Shown here: piece by piece, positions 29,207 through 41,787 of the stretch
Layout of the letters: each line of letters opens with the position of its first letter
How positions within the stretch are numbered: the stretch's first letter is position 1
From: Acinetobacter larvae
Lineage (GTDB): Bacteria > Pseudomonadota > Gammaproteobacteria > Pseudomonadales > Moraxellaceae
Reading direction: 5' to 3'
Assembly: GCF_001704115.1 (NCBI RefSeq)
Contig: NZ_CP016895.1
Span: 1,116,001-1,180,000 of the forward strand
Length of the DNA stretch: 64,000 nt
Made by a program: the position numbers and the translations under genes
Notes under the pieces: generated by a model
Seen by the model: the letters and a program-made list of their open reading frames with translations, nothing else
The model's database searches: none
Told to the model about the DNA's origin: nothing

Positions 29207-29240
29207 AAAAGCGTATACCTGAAAAGGTATGCGCTTTTTT
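29207..29240 (+). terminator. Terminator of sdhCDAB
   Basis: A 14-bp stem with one G-T pair (29207-29220 with 29225-29238), GAAA loop and a run of T. Confidence 0.85.
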
Positions 29241-29526
29241 ATATGTTTAATTTTTATAGTTTTTTAAGCGCTAAAAAATTGTGCAAGATTAAATCTAATG
29301 GTTTATTTTTGTTTAAAAAGTAGCCAAGCAGAGTAATGAAATGTGATAATCGCTAGCTGAAAGTGGCTTTATCTAGCATCATTGTGAATAAGCGTATTAC
29401 TTTAGTGTATTTAGCTAATTTATAGATGGTATGTGGCAATTAAATCAATGCTGTCTTTAGATCATGTTAGCATTTAGCATATCAGTATATTGCTAGAAAA
29501 TGGTGCAAAAACAAGCATGCAGACGC

Positions 29527-29532
29527 TATAAT
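29527..29532 (+). promoter_or_regulatory. Likely sucA promoter -10 element
   Basis: A consensus TATAAT. The -35 region about 17 bp upstream (TGCAAA, 29504-29509) is poor, so an activator may be needed. It predicts a 5' leader of about 300 nt before sucA. Confidence 0.45.
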
Positions 29533-29574
29533 GTGTCGTTCGCCAGTAATTTATACCAGATAGACTGTCGTTTT

Positions 29575-29605
29575 AGAAAAGCTAAGGCTAAGATTTAGCT
29601 TTTCT
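29575..29605 (+). promoter_or_regulatory. Hairpin in the sucA leader
   Basis: AGAAAAGCTAA (29575-29585) pairs exactly with 29595-29605 over 11 bp. The right arm ends in TTTTCT, so it could act as an early terminator or attenuator. Confidence 0.4.
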
Positions 29606-29669
29606 AAGCCGATTTGCAAAAAAATTGCTCGACATGGTCGAGTTCATAAATGGATGATGATGCCAAACA

Positions 29670-29751
29670 GGCGTTATGATTCATCAAGCGCCACAGTCTA
29701 TAACTGCGGCGCTGTAACGCCCCGTGTTCAAACGAACCCGAAAGGTGGGGG
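29670..29751 (+). promoter_or_regulatory. Structured sucA leader RNA, riboregulator candidate
   Basis: Nested helices: GGCGTTA (29670-29676) with TAACGCC (29715-29721); AGCGCC (29687-29692) with GGCGCT (29708-29713); CAG/CTG inside, closing a TCTATAA loop. Next, CCCC (from 29720) can pair with GGGG (29747-29751 region) and enclose two small hairpins, GTTC-AAAC-GAAC and CC-GAAA-GG, giving a three-way junction. A sucA-II RNA motif has been described upstream of sucA in Pseudomonadales. I could not compare with its consensus, so the identity is a hypothesis. Confidence 0.5.
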
Positions 29752-29837
29752 ATGTCAATTATCAGTTTGGCATTATCAATCATGGGTTTGCCTAACCGCA
29801 TCCTGTAATGTTTTTGCAATAGGAAATGGGTCCACAA

Positions 29838-32678
29838 ATGCAAGAAGTTGCTGACGCTCCGCGTCTTGATACTGAACTTTCCGCTGATAGTGCGGCGTAT
29901 ATAGAAGAGCTTTACGAGCAATACCTATCATCACCAACCTCAGTCGGCGAGGATTGGCGTCAATATTTCGATAAATACCCTAAGGGCGATCAACCTCATG
30001 GTAATATTCGTGAGCAGTTCTTACTTTTAGGTCGTAATTCAAATCGTGTTCAACCTGTGGTGCAAAGCCAAGTCAGTACTGAACATGAAAGACGTCAAAT
30101 AGGTGTATTGCAGCTTATTGCAGCATATCGTAATCGCGGTCATCAAAAAGCACGTCTCGACCCACTAGGGTTGGCAAAACGTGAAGAAGTGCCAGATTTA
30201 GATCTAGCAACACACGGCTTAACCAAGTCTGATCTTGATACCGTATTCAATACTGGTAACTTGGCCATCGGTAAGAGCGAAGCGACCTTAAAAGAAATGA
30301 TCGACACCATGGAAGCAACGTATTGTAGCTCTATTGGTGCAGAATATATGCACATTGTTGATACCAAAGAAAAACGTTGGATTCAACAACGTTTGGAAGG
30401 GGTCAAGGGTCAATTCAATTTTTCAGCAGATCAAAAGAAACTATTCTTAGAACGCTTAACAGCTGCTGAAGGCTTAGAAAAATATCTTGGCAATAAATAT
30501 GTTGGTGCAAAACGTTTTGGTGTAGAAGGTGGTGAGTCTTTTATTCCAATGATGAACGAAATCATTCAACGTGCCGGTTCTGTCGGATGTAAAGAAGTTG
30601 TGATCGGTATGCCACACCGTGGTCGTCTCAACTTGCTGGTTAACATCATGGGTAAAAACCCAGCAGACTTATTTGGTGAATTTGAAGGTAAAATTTCCAC
30701 CACTAAAGGTTCTGGTGATGTGAAATATCACCAAGGTTTCTCATCAAACGTCATGACACCTGGTGGTGAAGTTCACTTAGCTTTGGCATTTAACCCATCA
30801 CACTTAGAAATCGTTGGACCGGTAGTAGAAGGTTCAGTACGTGCGCGTCAAGTGCGTCGTAAAGACATTGGCGGTGATGATGTTTTACCTGTCATTGTCC
30901 ATGGTGATGCTGCATTTGCTGGTCAAGGTGTGAACCAAGAAACCTTCCAAATGTCACAAACACGTGGCTTTACAGTTGGTGGTACAGTACATGTTGTTGT
31001 AAACAACCAAGTGGGTTTCACCACTTCAGATCCACGTGATGCACGTTCGACTGAATACTGTACTGATGTCGCAAAAATGATTCAGGCACCGATTTTCCAT
31101 GTCAATGGTGATGATCCTGAAGCTGTAGCCTTTATTGCGCATCTTGCACATGACTTCCGTCATACTTTCCGTAAAGACGTTGTGATTGATTTGTTCTGCT
31201 ATCGTCGTCGTGGTCATAACGAAGCCGATGAGCCTGCTGCAACACAACCAATGATGTATCAAGTGATTAATAAAAAAGCGACTACCCGTACGCTTTATGC
31301 TGATCAATTGGTACAAGAAAAAGTGCTAGATCGTGCGACTGCAGATCAAATGATCGAAGACTATCGTTCAGATTTAGAAGCTGGCAATCATGTGGCCAAT
31401 GCATTGGTGCTTGAACCGAATAAGAAAATGTATGTCGATTGGACACCATATTTGGGTCATGCCTATACTGATGTTTGGGATACCTCTTTCCCTGTTGAGC
31501 GTTTAAAAGAGCTGGGTCAACGCATGCGTGAATTGCCTGAAGGCTTCGTGATGCAACGCCAAGTATCGAAAGTGATTGATGATCGCTTGAAAATGCAAAC
31601 AGGCGAGATTCCTTTAAACTGGGGCGCGGCAGAAACTTTAGCTTATGCGACATTGCTTGATGAAGGCTATTTGGTGCGTTTGACTGGTGAAGACGTGGGT
31701 CGTGGTACTTTCTCACACCGTCATGCCAAACTACATAACCAAAAAGATGGTTCAGTTTATATTCCGCTTTGTCACATCAAAGAAAACCAACCGCGTGTTG
31801 CAATCTATGACTCACTGTTGTCAGAAATTGCAGTTTTGGCATTTGAATATGGTTATTCAACTACATTGCCAAAAAGCTTAGTCATTTGGGAAGCACAATT
31901 TGGTGACTTCGCAAACTGTGCACAAGTCGTAATCGATCAGTTCATCGCATCTGGTGAAACCAAGTGGCAACGTGTGTGTGGTTTAACCATGTTGCTACCC
32001 CATGGTTATGAAGGGCAAGGTCCAGAACATTCTTCTGCACGTTTAGAGCGTTATTTGCAGCTATGTGCCGAAGACAATATTCAAGTGATTACACCAACCA
32101 CACCAGCACAAATTTTCCATGCTTTACGTCGTCAAGCGATTCGTCCAATTCGTAAGCCATTGATTGTTACTTCACCAAAATCATTGCTACGTCACAAACT
32201 TGCCGTATCGACTTTAGATGATTTGGCAACGGGTGGCTTCCAAACTGTGATTGATGAAATTGATGCAATCAATCATGCCGACGTAACACGTTTGGTATTG
32301 TGTGGCGGTAAAGTGTATTACGATTTACTCGAAAAACGTCGTGAATTGGGTCTAAACAATGTCGCGATTATCCGTGTGGAACAGCTTTATCCTTATCCAG
32401 AACAGCGTCTCCAAGACGTGATCGATACTTATCCAAATGCAACTGAATTGGTTTGGGCGCAAGAAGAGCCGAAAAACCAAGGTGCTTGGTTATTTATCGC
32501 ACCACGTTTATATGAAGGCGTCATCAAGTCAGGTAAAGCATTGAGCATTCGCTATGCTGGTCGTGAAGCATCGGCAGCACCAGCATGTGGCTCACCTTAT
32601 TTGCATGCAAAACAACAAGCTCAGCTGGTGAACGATGCACTTGCAATCGCAGCTGAACAATCAGGAGAAACAAACTAA
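29838..32678 (+). CDS. sucA: 2-oxoglutarate dehydrogenase E1 component
   Basis: Thiamine-diphosphate decarboxylase of the 2-oxoglutarate dehydrogenase complex. I use ATG 29838 (946 residues), since the in-frame ATG at 29826 sits only 2 bases after AGGA. The N-terminal [20 protein letters not shown] is the E2-binding segment. The cofactor and active-site region shows [20 protein letters not shown], the [14 protein letters not shown] motif and [18 protein letters not shown]. It overlaps sucB by one base (TAATG). Confidence 0.97.
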   Translation: MQEVADAPRLDTELSADSAAYIEELYEQYLSSPTSVGEDWRQYFDKYPKGDQPHGNIREQFLLLGRNSNRVQPVVQSQVSTEHERRQIGVLQLIAAYRNRGHQKARLDPLGLAKREEVPDLDLATHGLTKSDLDTVFNTGNLAIGKSEATLKEMIDTMEATYCSSIGAEYMHIVDTKEKRWIQQRLEGVKGQFNFSADQKKLFLERLTAAEGLEKYLGNKYVGAKRFGVEGGESFIPMMNEIIQRAGSVGCKEVVIGMPHRGRLNLLVNIMGKNPADLFGEFEGKISTTKGSGDVKYHQGFSSNVMTPGGEVHLALAFNPSHLEIVGPVVEGSVRARQVRRKDIGGDDVLPVIVHGDAAFAGQGVNQETFQMSQTRGFTVGGTVHVVVNNQVGFTTSDPRDARSTEYCTDVAKMIQAPIFHVNGDDPEAVAFIAHLAHDFRHTFRKDVVIDLFCYRRRGHNEADEPAATQPMMYQVINKKATTRTLYADQLVQEKVLDRATADQMIEDYRSDLEAGNHVANALVLEPNKKMYVDWTPYLGHAYTDVWDTSFPVERLKELGQRMRELPEGFVMQRQVSKVIDDRLKMQTGEIPLNWGAAETLAYATLLDEGYLVRLTGEDVGRGTFSHRHAKLHNQKDGSVYIPLCHIKENQPRVAIYDSLLSEIAVLAFEYGYSTTLPKSLVIWEAQFGDFANCAQVVIDQFIASGETKWQRVCGLTMLLPHGYEGQGPEHSSARLERYLQLCAEDNIQVITPTTPAQIFHALRRQAIRPIRKPLIVTSPKSLLRHKLAVSTLDDLATGGFQTVIDEIDAINHADVTRLVLCGGKVYYDLLEKRRELGLNNVAIIRVEQLYPYPEQRLQDVIDTYPNATELVWAQEEPKNQGAWLFIAPRLYEGVIKSGKALSIRYAGREASAAPACGSPYLHAKQQAQLVNDALAIAAEQSGETN

Positions 32679-33877
32679 TGGCAACCGAAATTAAAGCACC
32701 GGTGTTCCCAGAGTCAGTTGCTGACGGAACGATCGCGACTTGGCATAAACAAGTTGGCGAATCAGTTTCACGTGATGAAGTAATTTGTGATATTGAAACC
32801 GATAAAGTTGTTTTAGAGGTTGTTGCTCCTGCAGACGGTAGCTTGGTAGCAATCATCAAAAACGAAGGTGATACAGTATTATCTGATGAAATCATCGCAC
32901 AATTTGAAGCAGGTGCAGTCGCAGCTGCAGCACCTGCTGCAGTAGAAGAAAGTTCAGCACAAACCCAAGCTGGCGCTGCCGCAGTGGTTGAACGTTCACA
33001 ACCTGTAGATGTAGATGGTCAAGCGCCTGCTGTGCGTAAAGCATTGACAGAAACCGGTATCAATGCCGCAGACGTTGCAGGCACTGGTCGTGGTGGTCGT
33101 ATTACCAAAGAAGATGTTGCGAATCATCAAACTAAACCAGCTGCAAGCGTTACGCCATTAAGCGTTGCAGTCGGTGAGCGTGTTGAAAAACGTGTACCGA
33201 TGACACGTCTACGTAAACGTGTTGCTGAACGTCTATTGGACGCAACGCAAAGCACAGCAATGTTGACAACCTTCAACGAAGTCAACATGAAGCCTGTAAT
33301 GGATATGCGTAAGCAATACAAAGAAGTATTCGAAAAACGTCATGGTGCACGTTTAGGCTTTATGTCTTTCTTTGTGAAAGCGGCAACTGAAGCATTAAAA
33401 CGCTTCCCAGCTGTGAACGCGTCTATTGACGGTGATGACATTGTTTATCATGGTTTCTATGACATCGGTGTCGCGGTTTCATCTGATCGTGGTTTGGTGG
33501 TTCCTGTACTACGTGATACAGATCGCATGAACTATGCTGAAGTTGAAAACGGTATTGCGGGTTATGCAGCAAAAGCACGTGCTGGTAAATTAGCGATTGA
33601 AGATATGACTGGCGGTACTTTTACTATTACTAATGGTGGTACTTTCGGTTCATTGCTTTCTACTCCGATTCTTAATACACCACAAACAGCAATTTTAGGC
33701 ATGCACAAAATCCAAGAGCGTCCTATGGCTGTAAATGGTCAAGTTGAAATCTTGCCAATGATGTATTTGGCACTTTCTTATGACCACCGTTTAATCGATG
33801 GTAAAGAAGCTGTTCAATTCCTTGTAACAATTAAAGAATTGTTAGAAGAGCCTGCAAAACTGATCCTTGATCTTTAA
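32678..33877 (+). CDS. sucB: Dihydrolipoyllysine succinyltransferase (E2)
   Basis: Core of the 2-oxoglutarate dehydrogenase complex. 399 residues. The lipoyl domain carries the modified Lys43 in [10 protein letters not shown]. An Ala-rich linker follows, then the E1/E3-binding domain ([20 protein letters not shown]) and the catalytic domain ending in [14 protein letters not shown], with the active-site His. Its ATG overlaps the sucA stop. Confidence 0.97.
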   Translation: MATEIKAPVFPESVADGTIATWHKQVGESVSRDEVICDIETDKVVLEVVAPADGSLVAIIKNEGDTVLSDEIIAQFEAGAVAAAAPAAVEESSAQTQAGAAAVVERSQPVDVDGQAPAVRKALTETGINAADVAGTGRGGRITKEDVANHQTKPAASVTPLSVAVGERVEKRVPMTRLRKRVAERLLDATQSTAMLTTFNEVNMKPVMDMRKQYKEVFEKRHGARLGFMSFFVKAATEALKRFPAVNASIDGDDIVYHGFYDIGVAVSSDRGLVVPVLRDTDRMNYAEVENGIAGYAAKARAGKLAIEDMTGGTFTITNGGTFGSLLSTPILNTPQTAILGMHKIQERPMAVNGQVEILPMMYLALSYDHRLIDGKEAVQFLVTIKELLEEPAKLILDL

Positions 33878-33897
33878 TCTTTCATCACATCGAATAA

Positions 33898-35379
<1,482 letters not shown>

Positions 35380-35385
35380 TAAAAG

Positions 35386-35410
35386 GAGCGGCATAGCCCG
35401 CTCTTTTTTT
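35386..35410 (+). terminator. Terminator after lpd
   Basis: GAGCGG (35386-35391) pairs with CCGCTC (35398-35403), followed by a long T-run. It lies 6 bp after the lpd stop. Confidence 0.8.
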
Positions 35411-35454
35411 GATGATTGTGTGGTTTATGATCATCATTTGCGTCTTGAAATGCG

Positions 35455-35491
35455 AATACCTAATGCGAAGGAAGTTTAGGTATTATTTTTT
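35455..35491 (+). terminator. Terminator-like hairpin in the sucC leader (attenuator candidate)
   Basis: AATACCTAA (35455-35463) pairs exactly with TTAGGTATT (35476-35484), followed by A and six T. It lies 34 bp before sucC and after the lpd terminator, so it could control read-through into sucCD. Confidence 0.55.
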
Positions 35492-35525
35492 GATAACAAA
35501 GTGAAAAGTAGTTAAAGGTAATTCA

Positions 35526-36692
35526 ATGAATCTACACGAGTATCAAGCTAAAGCGCTGTTAAAAAAATATGGCATGCCAGTACAAGAAGGCATTCTTGCA
35601 ACCAATGCTGATGAAGCCGTAGCTGCATTTGAGCAACTAGGTGGAAAATTTGCGGTCATGAAAGCGCAAGTTCATGCCGGTGGTCGTGGTAAAGCTGGTG
35701 GCGTTAAAATCGCAAAATCAAAAGAAGATGTGATTGCATTTGCGAACGATATTATCGGTACCCGTTTAGTAACTTATCAAACAGATGCCAATGGTCAACC
35801 TGTAAATAGCATCATCATTGCTGAAGACGTTTATCCTGTTGAACGTGAACTTTATCTTGGTGCAGTTGTAGACCGTTCAAGCCGTCGTATCACTTTCATG
35901 GCATCAACTGAAGGTGGCGTGGAAATTGAGAAAGTTGCTGAAGAAACTCCAGAAAAAATCATTAAAGTTGAAGTTGATCCTTTAGTCGGCTTACAACCTT
36001 TCCAAGCACGTGAAGTTGCTTTCAAATTAGGCTTAAAAGACAAACAAGTAGGTCAATTTGTAAAAATCATGTCTGCTGCATATAACGCTTTTGTTGAAAA
36101 TGACTTTGCGTTATTTGAAATTAACCCACTTTCAGTTCGTGAAAATGGCGAAATTTTATGTGTAGATGCCAAAGTTGGTATCGACTCTAACGCGCTTTAC
36201 CGTTTACCAGAAGTTGCTGCACTGCGTGATAAATCTCAAGAAAACGAACGTGAGCTAAAAGCCTCTGAATTTGATCTGAACTATGTTGCGCTTGAAGGTA
36301 ACATTGGTTGTATGGTCAATGGTGCAGGTTTGGCAATGGCAACCATGGACATCATTAAATTATATGGTGGTCAACCAGCAAACTTCCTTGACGTTGGTGG
36401 CGGCGCAACCAAAGAACGCGTGATCGAAGCATTCAAAATCATCTTGGCAGACAGCTCTGTACAAGGCGTATTAATTAATATCTTTGGTGGTATTGTTCGT
36501 TGTGACATGATCGCTGAAGCGATTATTGCAGCCGTTCAAGAAGTAAATGTTACTGTACCTGTTGTGGTACGTTTAGAAGGTAACAACGCCGAACTTGGTG
36601 CGAAATTACTTGATGAATCTGGTCTTAAATTGATTTCTGCAGAAGGTCTTGCCGATGCTGCTGAAAAGATTGTTGCTGCAGTAAAAGCTTAA
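35526..36692 (+). CDS. sucC: Succinyl-CoA synthetase beta subunit
   Basis: Forms succinate, CoA and ATP or GTP with SucD. 388 residues, the E. coli length. An ATP-grasp fold opens with [20 protein letters not shown]. The nucleotide region has [20 protein letters not shown], and the C-terminal CoA-ligase domain shows [17 protein letters not shown]. sucD follows after 10 bp with a GGAG ribosome-binding site. Confidence 0.98.
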   Translation: MNLHEYQAKALLKKYGMPVQEGILATNADEAVAAFEQLGGKFAVMKAQVHAGGRGKAGGVKIAKSKEDVIAFANDIIGTRLVTYQTDANGQPVNSIIIAEDVYPVERELYLGAVVDRSSRRITFMASTEGGVEIEKVAEETPEKIIKVEVDPLVGLQPFQAREVAFKLGLKDKQVGQFVKIMSAAYNAFVENDFALFEINPLSVRENGEILCVDAKVGIDSNALYRLPEVAALRDKSQENERELKASEFDLNYVALEGNIGCMVNGAGLAMATMDIIKLYGGQPANFLDVGGGATKERVIEAFKIILADSSVQGVLINIFGGIVRCDMIAEAIIAAVQEVNVTVPVVVRLEGNNAELGAKLLDESGLKLISAEGLADAAEKIVAAVKA

Positions 36693-36702
36693 GGAGTATC
36701 AC

Positions 36703-37593
36703 ATGAGCGTATTAATTAATAAAGACACTAAAGTATTGGTACAAGGCTTTACAGGTAAAAACGGTACTTTTCACTCTGAGCAAGCGATTGCTTATGGTAC
36801 AAAAGTTGTTGGTGGTGTAACGCCAGGTAAAGGTGGTCAAACCCATATTGGTCTACCTGTATTTAACACCATGAAAGATGCTGTTGCAGAAACTGGTGCT
36901 GATGCTTCTGTGATCTATGTTCCAGCACCATTCGTATTGGATTCTATTGTTGAAGCAGTTGATTCAGGCGTTGGCTTGATCGTTGTGATCACCGAAGGTG
37001 TTCCAACCATCGATATGCTAAAAGCAAAACGTTACCTAGAAACCAATGGTAATGGTACGCGTTTGGTTGGTCCAAACTGCCCAGGCGTGATCACTCCGGG
37101 TGAATGTAAAATTGGTATTATGCCAGGTCACATCCATCAACCAGGTCGTATTGGTATTATTTCACGTTCAGGTACATTGACTTACGAAGCTGTAGCACAA
37201 ACAACTAAGCTTGGTCTAGGTCAATCAACGTGTATCGGTATCGGTGGTGACCCAATTCCTGGTATGAACCAAATTGATGCCTTGAAATTGTTCCAAGACG
37301 ATCCAGATACAGATGCTATCATCATGATCGGTGAGATTGGTGGTACAGCAGAAGAAGAAGCTGCTGAATACATCCAATCTAACGTGACTAAACCTGTGGT
37401 TGGTTATATTGCGGGTGTTACTGCACCTAAAGGTAAACGTATGGGTCACGCTGGTGCGATCATTTCAGGTGGTAAAGGTACTGCTGAAGAAAAATTTGCT
37501 GCATTTGAAAAAGCGGGTATGGCTTATACACGTAGCCCTGCTGAGTTGGGTTCAACCATGTTGCAAGTGCTAAAAGACAAAGGTATGGCTTAA
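36703..37593 (+). CDS. sucD: Succinyl-CoA synthetase alpha subunit
   Basis: CoA-binding and phosphohistidine subunit. 296 residues. The CoA-binding motif [15 protein letters not shown] is near the start. The active His is in [17 protein letters not shown], and [11 protein letters not shown] is also diagnostic. Last gene of the TCA block, followed by a strong terminator. Confidence 0.98.
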   Translation: MSVLINKDTKVLVQGFTGKNGTFHSEQAIAYGTKVVGGVTPGKGGQTHIGLPVFNTMKDAVAETGADASVIYVPAPFVLDSIVEAVDSGVGLIVVITEGVPTIDMLKAKRYLETNGNGTRLVGPNCPGVITPGECKIGIMPGHIHQPGRIGIISRSGTLTYEAVAQTTKLGLGQSTCIGIGGDPIPGMNQIDALKLFQDDPDTDAIIMIGEIGGTAEEEAAEYIQSNVTKPVVGYIAGVTAPKGKRMGHAGAIISGGKGTAEEKFAAFEKAGMAYTRSPAELGSTMLQVLKDKGMA

Positions 37594-37615
37594 TCTTTTG
37601 ATTTAAGTTATCTCG

Positions 37616-37647
37616 AAAATGCCAGGTTCTGATCTGGCATTTTTTTT
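37616..37647 (+). terminator. Terminator of sucCD
   Basis: A 10-bp stem (37616-37625 with 37634-37643) with an 8-nt loop, followed by a run of T. It lies 23 bp after the sucD stop. Confidence 0.88.
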
Positions 37648-37859
37648 GCCTGCTTTTCGCTTGGTCGTTTTCATCTAACTTTTTGCGCCACAGAGTTTAA
37701 GCAAATATTGGCGTCAGATATTTTTGAATTAGTGTAAAGAAATTAACAAATAAACATAATAAATCGATTTTATATAACATATTTTGGATTTTTATTAATA
37801 TTAATTACAAAATAAAGGTATTCTATGCGAATTAACCAGACAGTTTAAGGTTTTTGCGA

Positions 37860-39110
37860 TTGAATAAGCATAGATTCATTTTTCGTTTCAGTATGATGAG
37901 CATGCTCAGTGCTTGTGCAACAGTTCATGCGGCAGAGGTTTTTTCGCATCAGCGTAATTATATGTTGGGTGACTGGAACGGCAAACGTAGTGAGTTACAA
38001 CAACAGGGCTATGATTTCTCCATTGGCTATACGGGAGAGTTTGCCAGCTTATTCGATGCAAAATATGCAAATCATCATGCGGATGCTTATACCGGGCAAT
38101 TGAGTCTTGTAGCACAATTCGATTTAGACAAAATTCTGAATTGGCAAGATAGTGAAGCAAAAATTGCTGTGACTTATCGCGATGGACATAGCTTGAGCCA
38201 AACTGCCGATGCATTGAATGGACAAAACGACACAGCGGTAGGGCAGCTCAGTTCGGTACAAGAGCTGTGGGGGCGTGGACAGACTTGGCGTTTAACTGAT
38301 TTTTGGATTCAGAAAAAATTTTTAGATCAGCGCTTAGCGATTAAGCTCGGTCGTTTTGGTGAAGCTGAAGAATTTAATAGCTTTGACTGTAAGTTTCAGA
38401 ACCTTGCTTTATGTGGTTCGCAAGTTGGTAATTGGGCTGGAGATCAGTGGTATAACTGGCCAGTGAGTCAATGGGCAATGCGGGTTAAGTATGCCATACA
38501 GCCAGACTTGTTTGTGCAAGCAGGCGTATTTGAGCACAATGCTGAAAACTTAAAACGCTCTAAAGGGTTTAATCTGAGTAGTAAAGGATCAAATGGCGCA
38601 TTACTTCCTATAGAAGTGATTTGGCAACCAATGTTTTCTGATATGGCGGGTGAATACCGAGCGGGCTATGTATATAGTACGGTAGATCGTAGCAGCCAAG
38701 ATACAGCGATTGATCAGAAACAAGCGTATTGGATGTCAGCCAAACAACAACTTAGCACAGTCGATGGCAATAACGCACGTGGGCTCAGTGCCTTTATACA
38801 AGCGACATGGTTTGAGGGTGATGCCGACAATCCGGATGATGCACAAATTGCCGATATGCAAAATATTGGACTCAGTTATGTGGGACTTTTCGCTGCTCGT
38901 GCTCAAGATGAGCTTGCCATCGGGGTGTCTCGTATTCATAAACAGCAAACTGGATTTTCGCATGAATATAACAGCGAATTATATTATGCTGTTCAGGTCA
39001 ATAACTGGTTAACAATTAAACCAAACATACAATATATTCATCATATCGGTGCGCTCAAGTCTGGGAATAATGCCTGGGTGGGCGGCATAAAGTTTGATAG
39101 TTCTTTTTAG
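37860..39110 (+). CDS. OprB-type carbohydrate-selective porin
   Basis: Outer-membrane channel for sugars. I place the start at TTG 37860 (416 residues), which has AAGG 9 bases upstream; TTG 37854 is too close. A signal peptide ends at VHA-AE. The mature protein alternates short beta strands and ends in phenylalanine (FDSSF), as outer-membrane barrels do. Family features include YMLGDWNGKRSELQQQGYDF near the start and LKLGRF-like strands (IKLGRFGEAEEFNSFDC). It precedes gcd on the same strand, so it probably supplies glucose to the dehydrogenase. The last 13 bases, with the stop, recur at 39114-39127. Confidence 0.88.
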   Translation: MNKHRFIFRFSMMSMLSACATVHAAEVFSHQRNYMLGDWNGKRSELQQQGYDFSIGYTGEFASLFDAKYANHHADAYTGQLSLVAQFDLDKILNWQDSEAKIAVTYRDGHSLSQTADALNGQNDTAVGQLSSVQELWGRGQTWRLTDFWIQKKFLDQRLAIKLGRFGEAEEFNSFDCKFQNLALCGSQVGNWAGDQWYNWPVSQWAMRVKYAIQPDLFVQAGVFEHNAENLKRSKGFNLSSKGSNGALLPIEVIWQPMFSDMAGEYRAGYVYSTVDRSSQDTAIDQKQAYWMSAKQQLSTVDGNNARGLSAFIQATWFEGDADNPDDAQIADMQNIGLSYVGLFAARAQDELAIGVSRIHKQQTGFSHEYNSELYYAVQVNNWLTIKPNIQYIHHIGALKSGNNAWVGGIKFDSSF

Positions 39111-39171
39111 TTATAGTTCTTTTTTAGCCATTTGGGTTTTAGTCATTTAGGTTTTCGTCATTTCAGTTTTA
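39097..39171 (+). repeat. Tandem repeats downstream of the OprB gene
   Basis: First, TAGTTCTTTTTAG at the gene end (39098-39110) is repeated 16 bp later (39114-39127). Then three 15-bp units follow (39127-39141, 39142-39156, 39157-39171), sharing the pattern G-T/C-CATTT-nn-GTTTT-A/C. Confidence 0.8.
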
Positions 39172-39378
39172 GTTTTTAGTGATTGGAAATGCGACGCAAT
39201 TAAAAATGCTGTTGTCATATGGCGCAGAGATTTACTTTAAAACCCATGTAAAACATGCGCTGTTGCGGTGTAGCGCGCACAGCGCTGTTTTCTTCAATTC
39301 ATTCTGTTTTTTATGCATACATGTGTTTGCGAGACCCTACACATGTTTTCATAATAATCATTAAATCTAGAGGTGATT

Positions 39379-41787
39379 ATGAATCAGTCCTCAAAGCCTT
39401 CAAAACTTAGACCATTTACCGCATATGTGATGGCATTGCTTGCCGTTATTTTGATTCTTGCGGGGATTTGGCTCATCGTTTTGGGGGGCTCTTTTTATTA
39501 TGTTATCGCCGGTGCGCTGCTATTTGCTTCTGCTATTTTATTAAAGCGTGGTTCAATTTTATCTTATCTGCTCTATACCTTATTAATGCTCGGTACTTTG
39601 GTTTGGGCATTGTGGGAAGTGGGCACAGATTTTTGGGCACTCACACCGCGTTTAGATATTCTGGGTGTATTGGGTTTATGGTTGCTTATCCCTGCGGTGA
39701 CCCGTGATCTCAAACAACCCACTTTACCTAGCCGTTGGGTGTTGGCAGCAAGTTTAGCTTTAAGCATCGTGGTGATGATTTATGCTATTTTTAATGACCC
39801 ACAAGAAATCAATGGTGTGATTGAAAATCCGCAACCTGCACAGACCAAAGCGGTGGCAGGCGTTGCAGATGCAGATTGGCCCGCTTATGGTCGGACGCAA
39901 GCAGGTCAGCGTTATTCACCATTAACCCAGATCAATGATACCAATGTCAAAGACTTGCAAGTGGCATGGACTTTCCGTACGGGTGACTTAAAAACAGCCA
40001 ATGACTCGGGTGAAACCACCAATCAGGTGACACCAATTAAAATTGGCAACAATATGTATCTGTGTACCACCCATCAATGGTTAATTGCCTTAGACCCCAA
40101 AACTGGTCAAGAGAAATGGCGTTTCGATCCTCAATTAAAATCGGGTCCAAGCTTCCAGCATTTAACCTGTCGTGGTGTGTCTTATTATGATGAAAATAAT
40201 CAGGCAGAATTTGCGACCAGTCTTCAGTCTAAGCAGTCTTCCTCTACACAATGTCCGCGTAAAGTCATTCTACCGGTCAATGATGGACGCTTGGTTGCGA
40301 TCAATGCCGACAACGGTGCCGCCTGTGATGACTTTGGTCATCATGGTCAGGTTGATTTACAAAAAGATATGCCATTTGCCTATCCCGGTGGTTATAACCC
40401 AACCTCGCCACCTGTTGTTACTGGTACGACCATTGTTATCGCGGGTTCAGTCACGGATAATTTTTCCAGTCAGGAACCTTCTGGGGTGATTCGTGGCTAT
40501 GATGTCAATACTGGTAAATTGTTATGGGTGTTTGATACTGGTGCAGAAGATCCAAATGCGATACCAGCACCAGGTCAAAAGTTTGTGCATAATTCTCCCA
40601 ATGCTTGGGCACCGTTGGCTTATGATGCCCAACATGACATCGTTTATATTCCAACCGGAGTAGGAACACCGGATATTTGGGGCGGTGATCGTACAGCACT
40701 CAAAGAGCGCTATGCCAATTCAGTATTGGCTTTAAATGCGACTACAGGTCAGCTGGTTTGGCATTTCCAGACCACACATCATGACTTGTGGGATATGGAC
40801 GTACCATCACAACCGACCTTGGCTGATATTCAAAATGCACAGGGGCAAACCGTTGCAGCAGTTTATGTCACCACCAAAACAGGGAATGTCTTTGTATTGG
40901 ATCGTTTAACGGGTAAAGAAATTGTCCCGATTACCGAGCGTCCAGTACCACAGACTGTCAAACGTGGACCGCAAACCCAAGGTGAGTTTTATGCCAAGAC
41001 CCAACCTTTTTCTGACTTTAATTTAGCCCCCAAAGATAAGCTGACCGATAAAGACATGTGGGGTGCCACCATGTTTGATCAACTGTACTGCCGTGCTTAT
41101 TTTCAGACGTTAAATTATGAGGGTATATATACGCCACCTTCGGAAAATGGCAGCTTAGTTTTCCCTGGTAATTTGGGGGTATTTGAATGGGGCGGGATTT
41201 CAGTCAACCCAGACCGACAAGTGGCTGTGATGAATCCAATCGGTCTGCCTTTTGTGTCGAAGCTTATTCCGCAAGATCCACATCGCGCGATCAATTCACC
41301 GGGTACAGGGACAGAGCATGGCTTACAGCCCATGTATGGCACACCTTATGGGGTAGAAATCAGTGCGTTTTTATCGCCATTAGGTTTACCGTGTAAACAG
41401 CCATCTTGGGGCTTTGTTGCTGGCGTTGATCTCAATCATCATAAGGTGGTTTGGAAAAAACGTATTGGTACCGTTCGTGATAGTTTGCCTAATCTCTTCC
41501 AATTACCGCCATTGAAAATTGGCGTGCCGGGATTAGGCGGTTCTATTTCAACAGCGGGAAATGTCATGTTTGTGGCTGCAACACAAGACAATTATATTCG
41601 TGCTTATCATGTCAGTCATGGTGAAAAATTATGGCAAGCGCGTTTGCCTGCAGGTGGTCAAGCAACACCGATGACCTATGAAATAGACGGTAAACAATAT
41701 GTCGTGATTATGGCGGGTGGTCATGGTTCTTTTGGAACCAAAATGGGGGATTATTTAGTTGCCTATGCGCTGCCTGATCAGCACTAA
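39379..41787 (+). CDS. gcd: Membrane-bound PQQ-dependent glucose dehydrogenase
   Basis: Oxidises glucose to gluconolactone in the periplasm and reduces ubiquinone. I use ATG 39379 (802 residues), since AGAGG lies 5 bases upstream; GTG 39373 would add two. Five N-terminal membrane helices span about 1-140. The beta-propeller follows, starting at DWPAYGRTQAGQRYSPLTQI, with quinoprotein blocks such as CRGVSYYD, THHDLWDMDVPSQPTLADI and GGHGSFGTKMGDYLVAYALP. Length matches Acinetobacter GDH-A. PQQ synthesis genes are not in the window. Confidence 0.97.
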   Translation: MNQSSKPSKLRPFTAYVMALLAVILILAGIWLIVLGGSFYYVIAGALLFASAILLKRGSILSYLLYTLLMLGTLVWALWEVGTDFWALTPRLDILGVLGLWLLIPAVTRDLKQPTLPSRWVLAASLALSIVVMIYAIFNDPQEINGVIENPQPAQTKAVAGVADADWPAYGRTQAGQRYSPLTQINDTNVKDLQVAWTFRTGDLKTANDSGETTNQVTPIKIGNNMYLCTTHQWLIALDPKTGQEKWRFDPQLKSGPSFQHLTCRGVSYYDENNQAEFATSLQSKQSSSTQCPRKVILPVNDGRLVAINADNGAACDDFGHHGQVDLQKDMPFAYPGGYNPTSPPVVTGTTIVIAGSVTDNFSSQEPSGVIRGYDVNTGKLLWVFDTGAEDPNAIPAPGQKFVHNSPNAWAPLAYDAQHDIVYIPTGVGTPDIWGGDRTALKERYANSVLALNATTGQLVWHFQTTHHDLWDMDVPSQPTLADIQNAQGQTVAAVYVTTKTGNVFVLDRLTGKEIVPITERPVPQTVKRGPQTQGEFYAKTQPFSDFNLAPKDKLTDKDMWGATMFDQLYCRAYFQTLNYEGIYTPPSENGSLVFPGNLGVFEWGGISVNPDRQVAVMNPIGLPFVSKLIPQDPHRAINSPGTGTEHGLQPMYGTPYGVEISAFLSPLGLPCKQPSWGFVAGVDLNHHKVVWKKRIGTVRDSLPNLFQLPPLKIGVPGLGGSISTAGNVMFVAATQDNYIRAYHVSHGEKLWQARLPAGGQATPMTYEIDGKQYVVIMAGGHGSFGTKMGDYLVAYALPDQH

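Noticed and set aside
29604..29921. 105-residue minus-strand frame over the sucA leader and start
   Set aside because: It is antisense to sucA and the structured leader, has no family resemblance and no ribosome-binding site.
39179..39364. 61-residue frame between the OprB gene and gcd
   Set aside because: It lies in a repeat-rich spacer, is cysteine/phenylalanine rich and has no ribosome-binding site or family.
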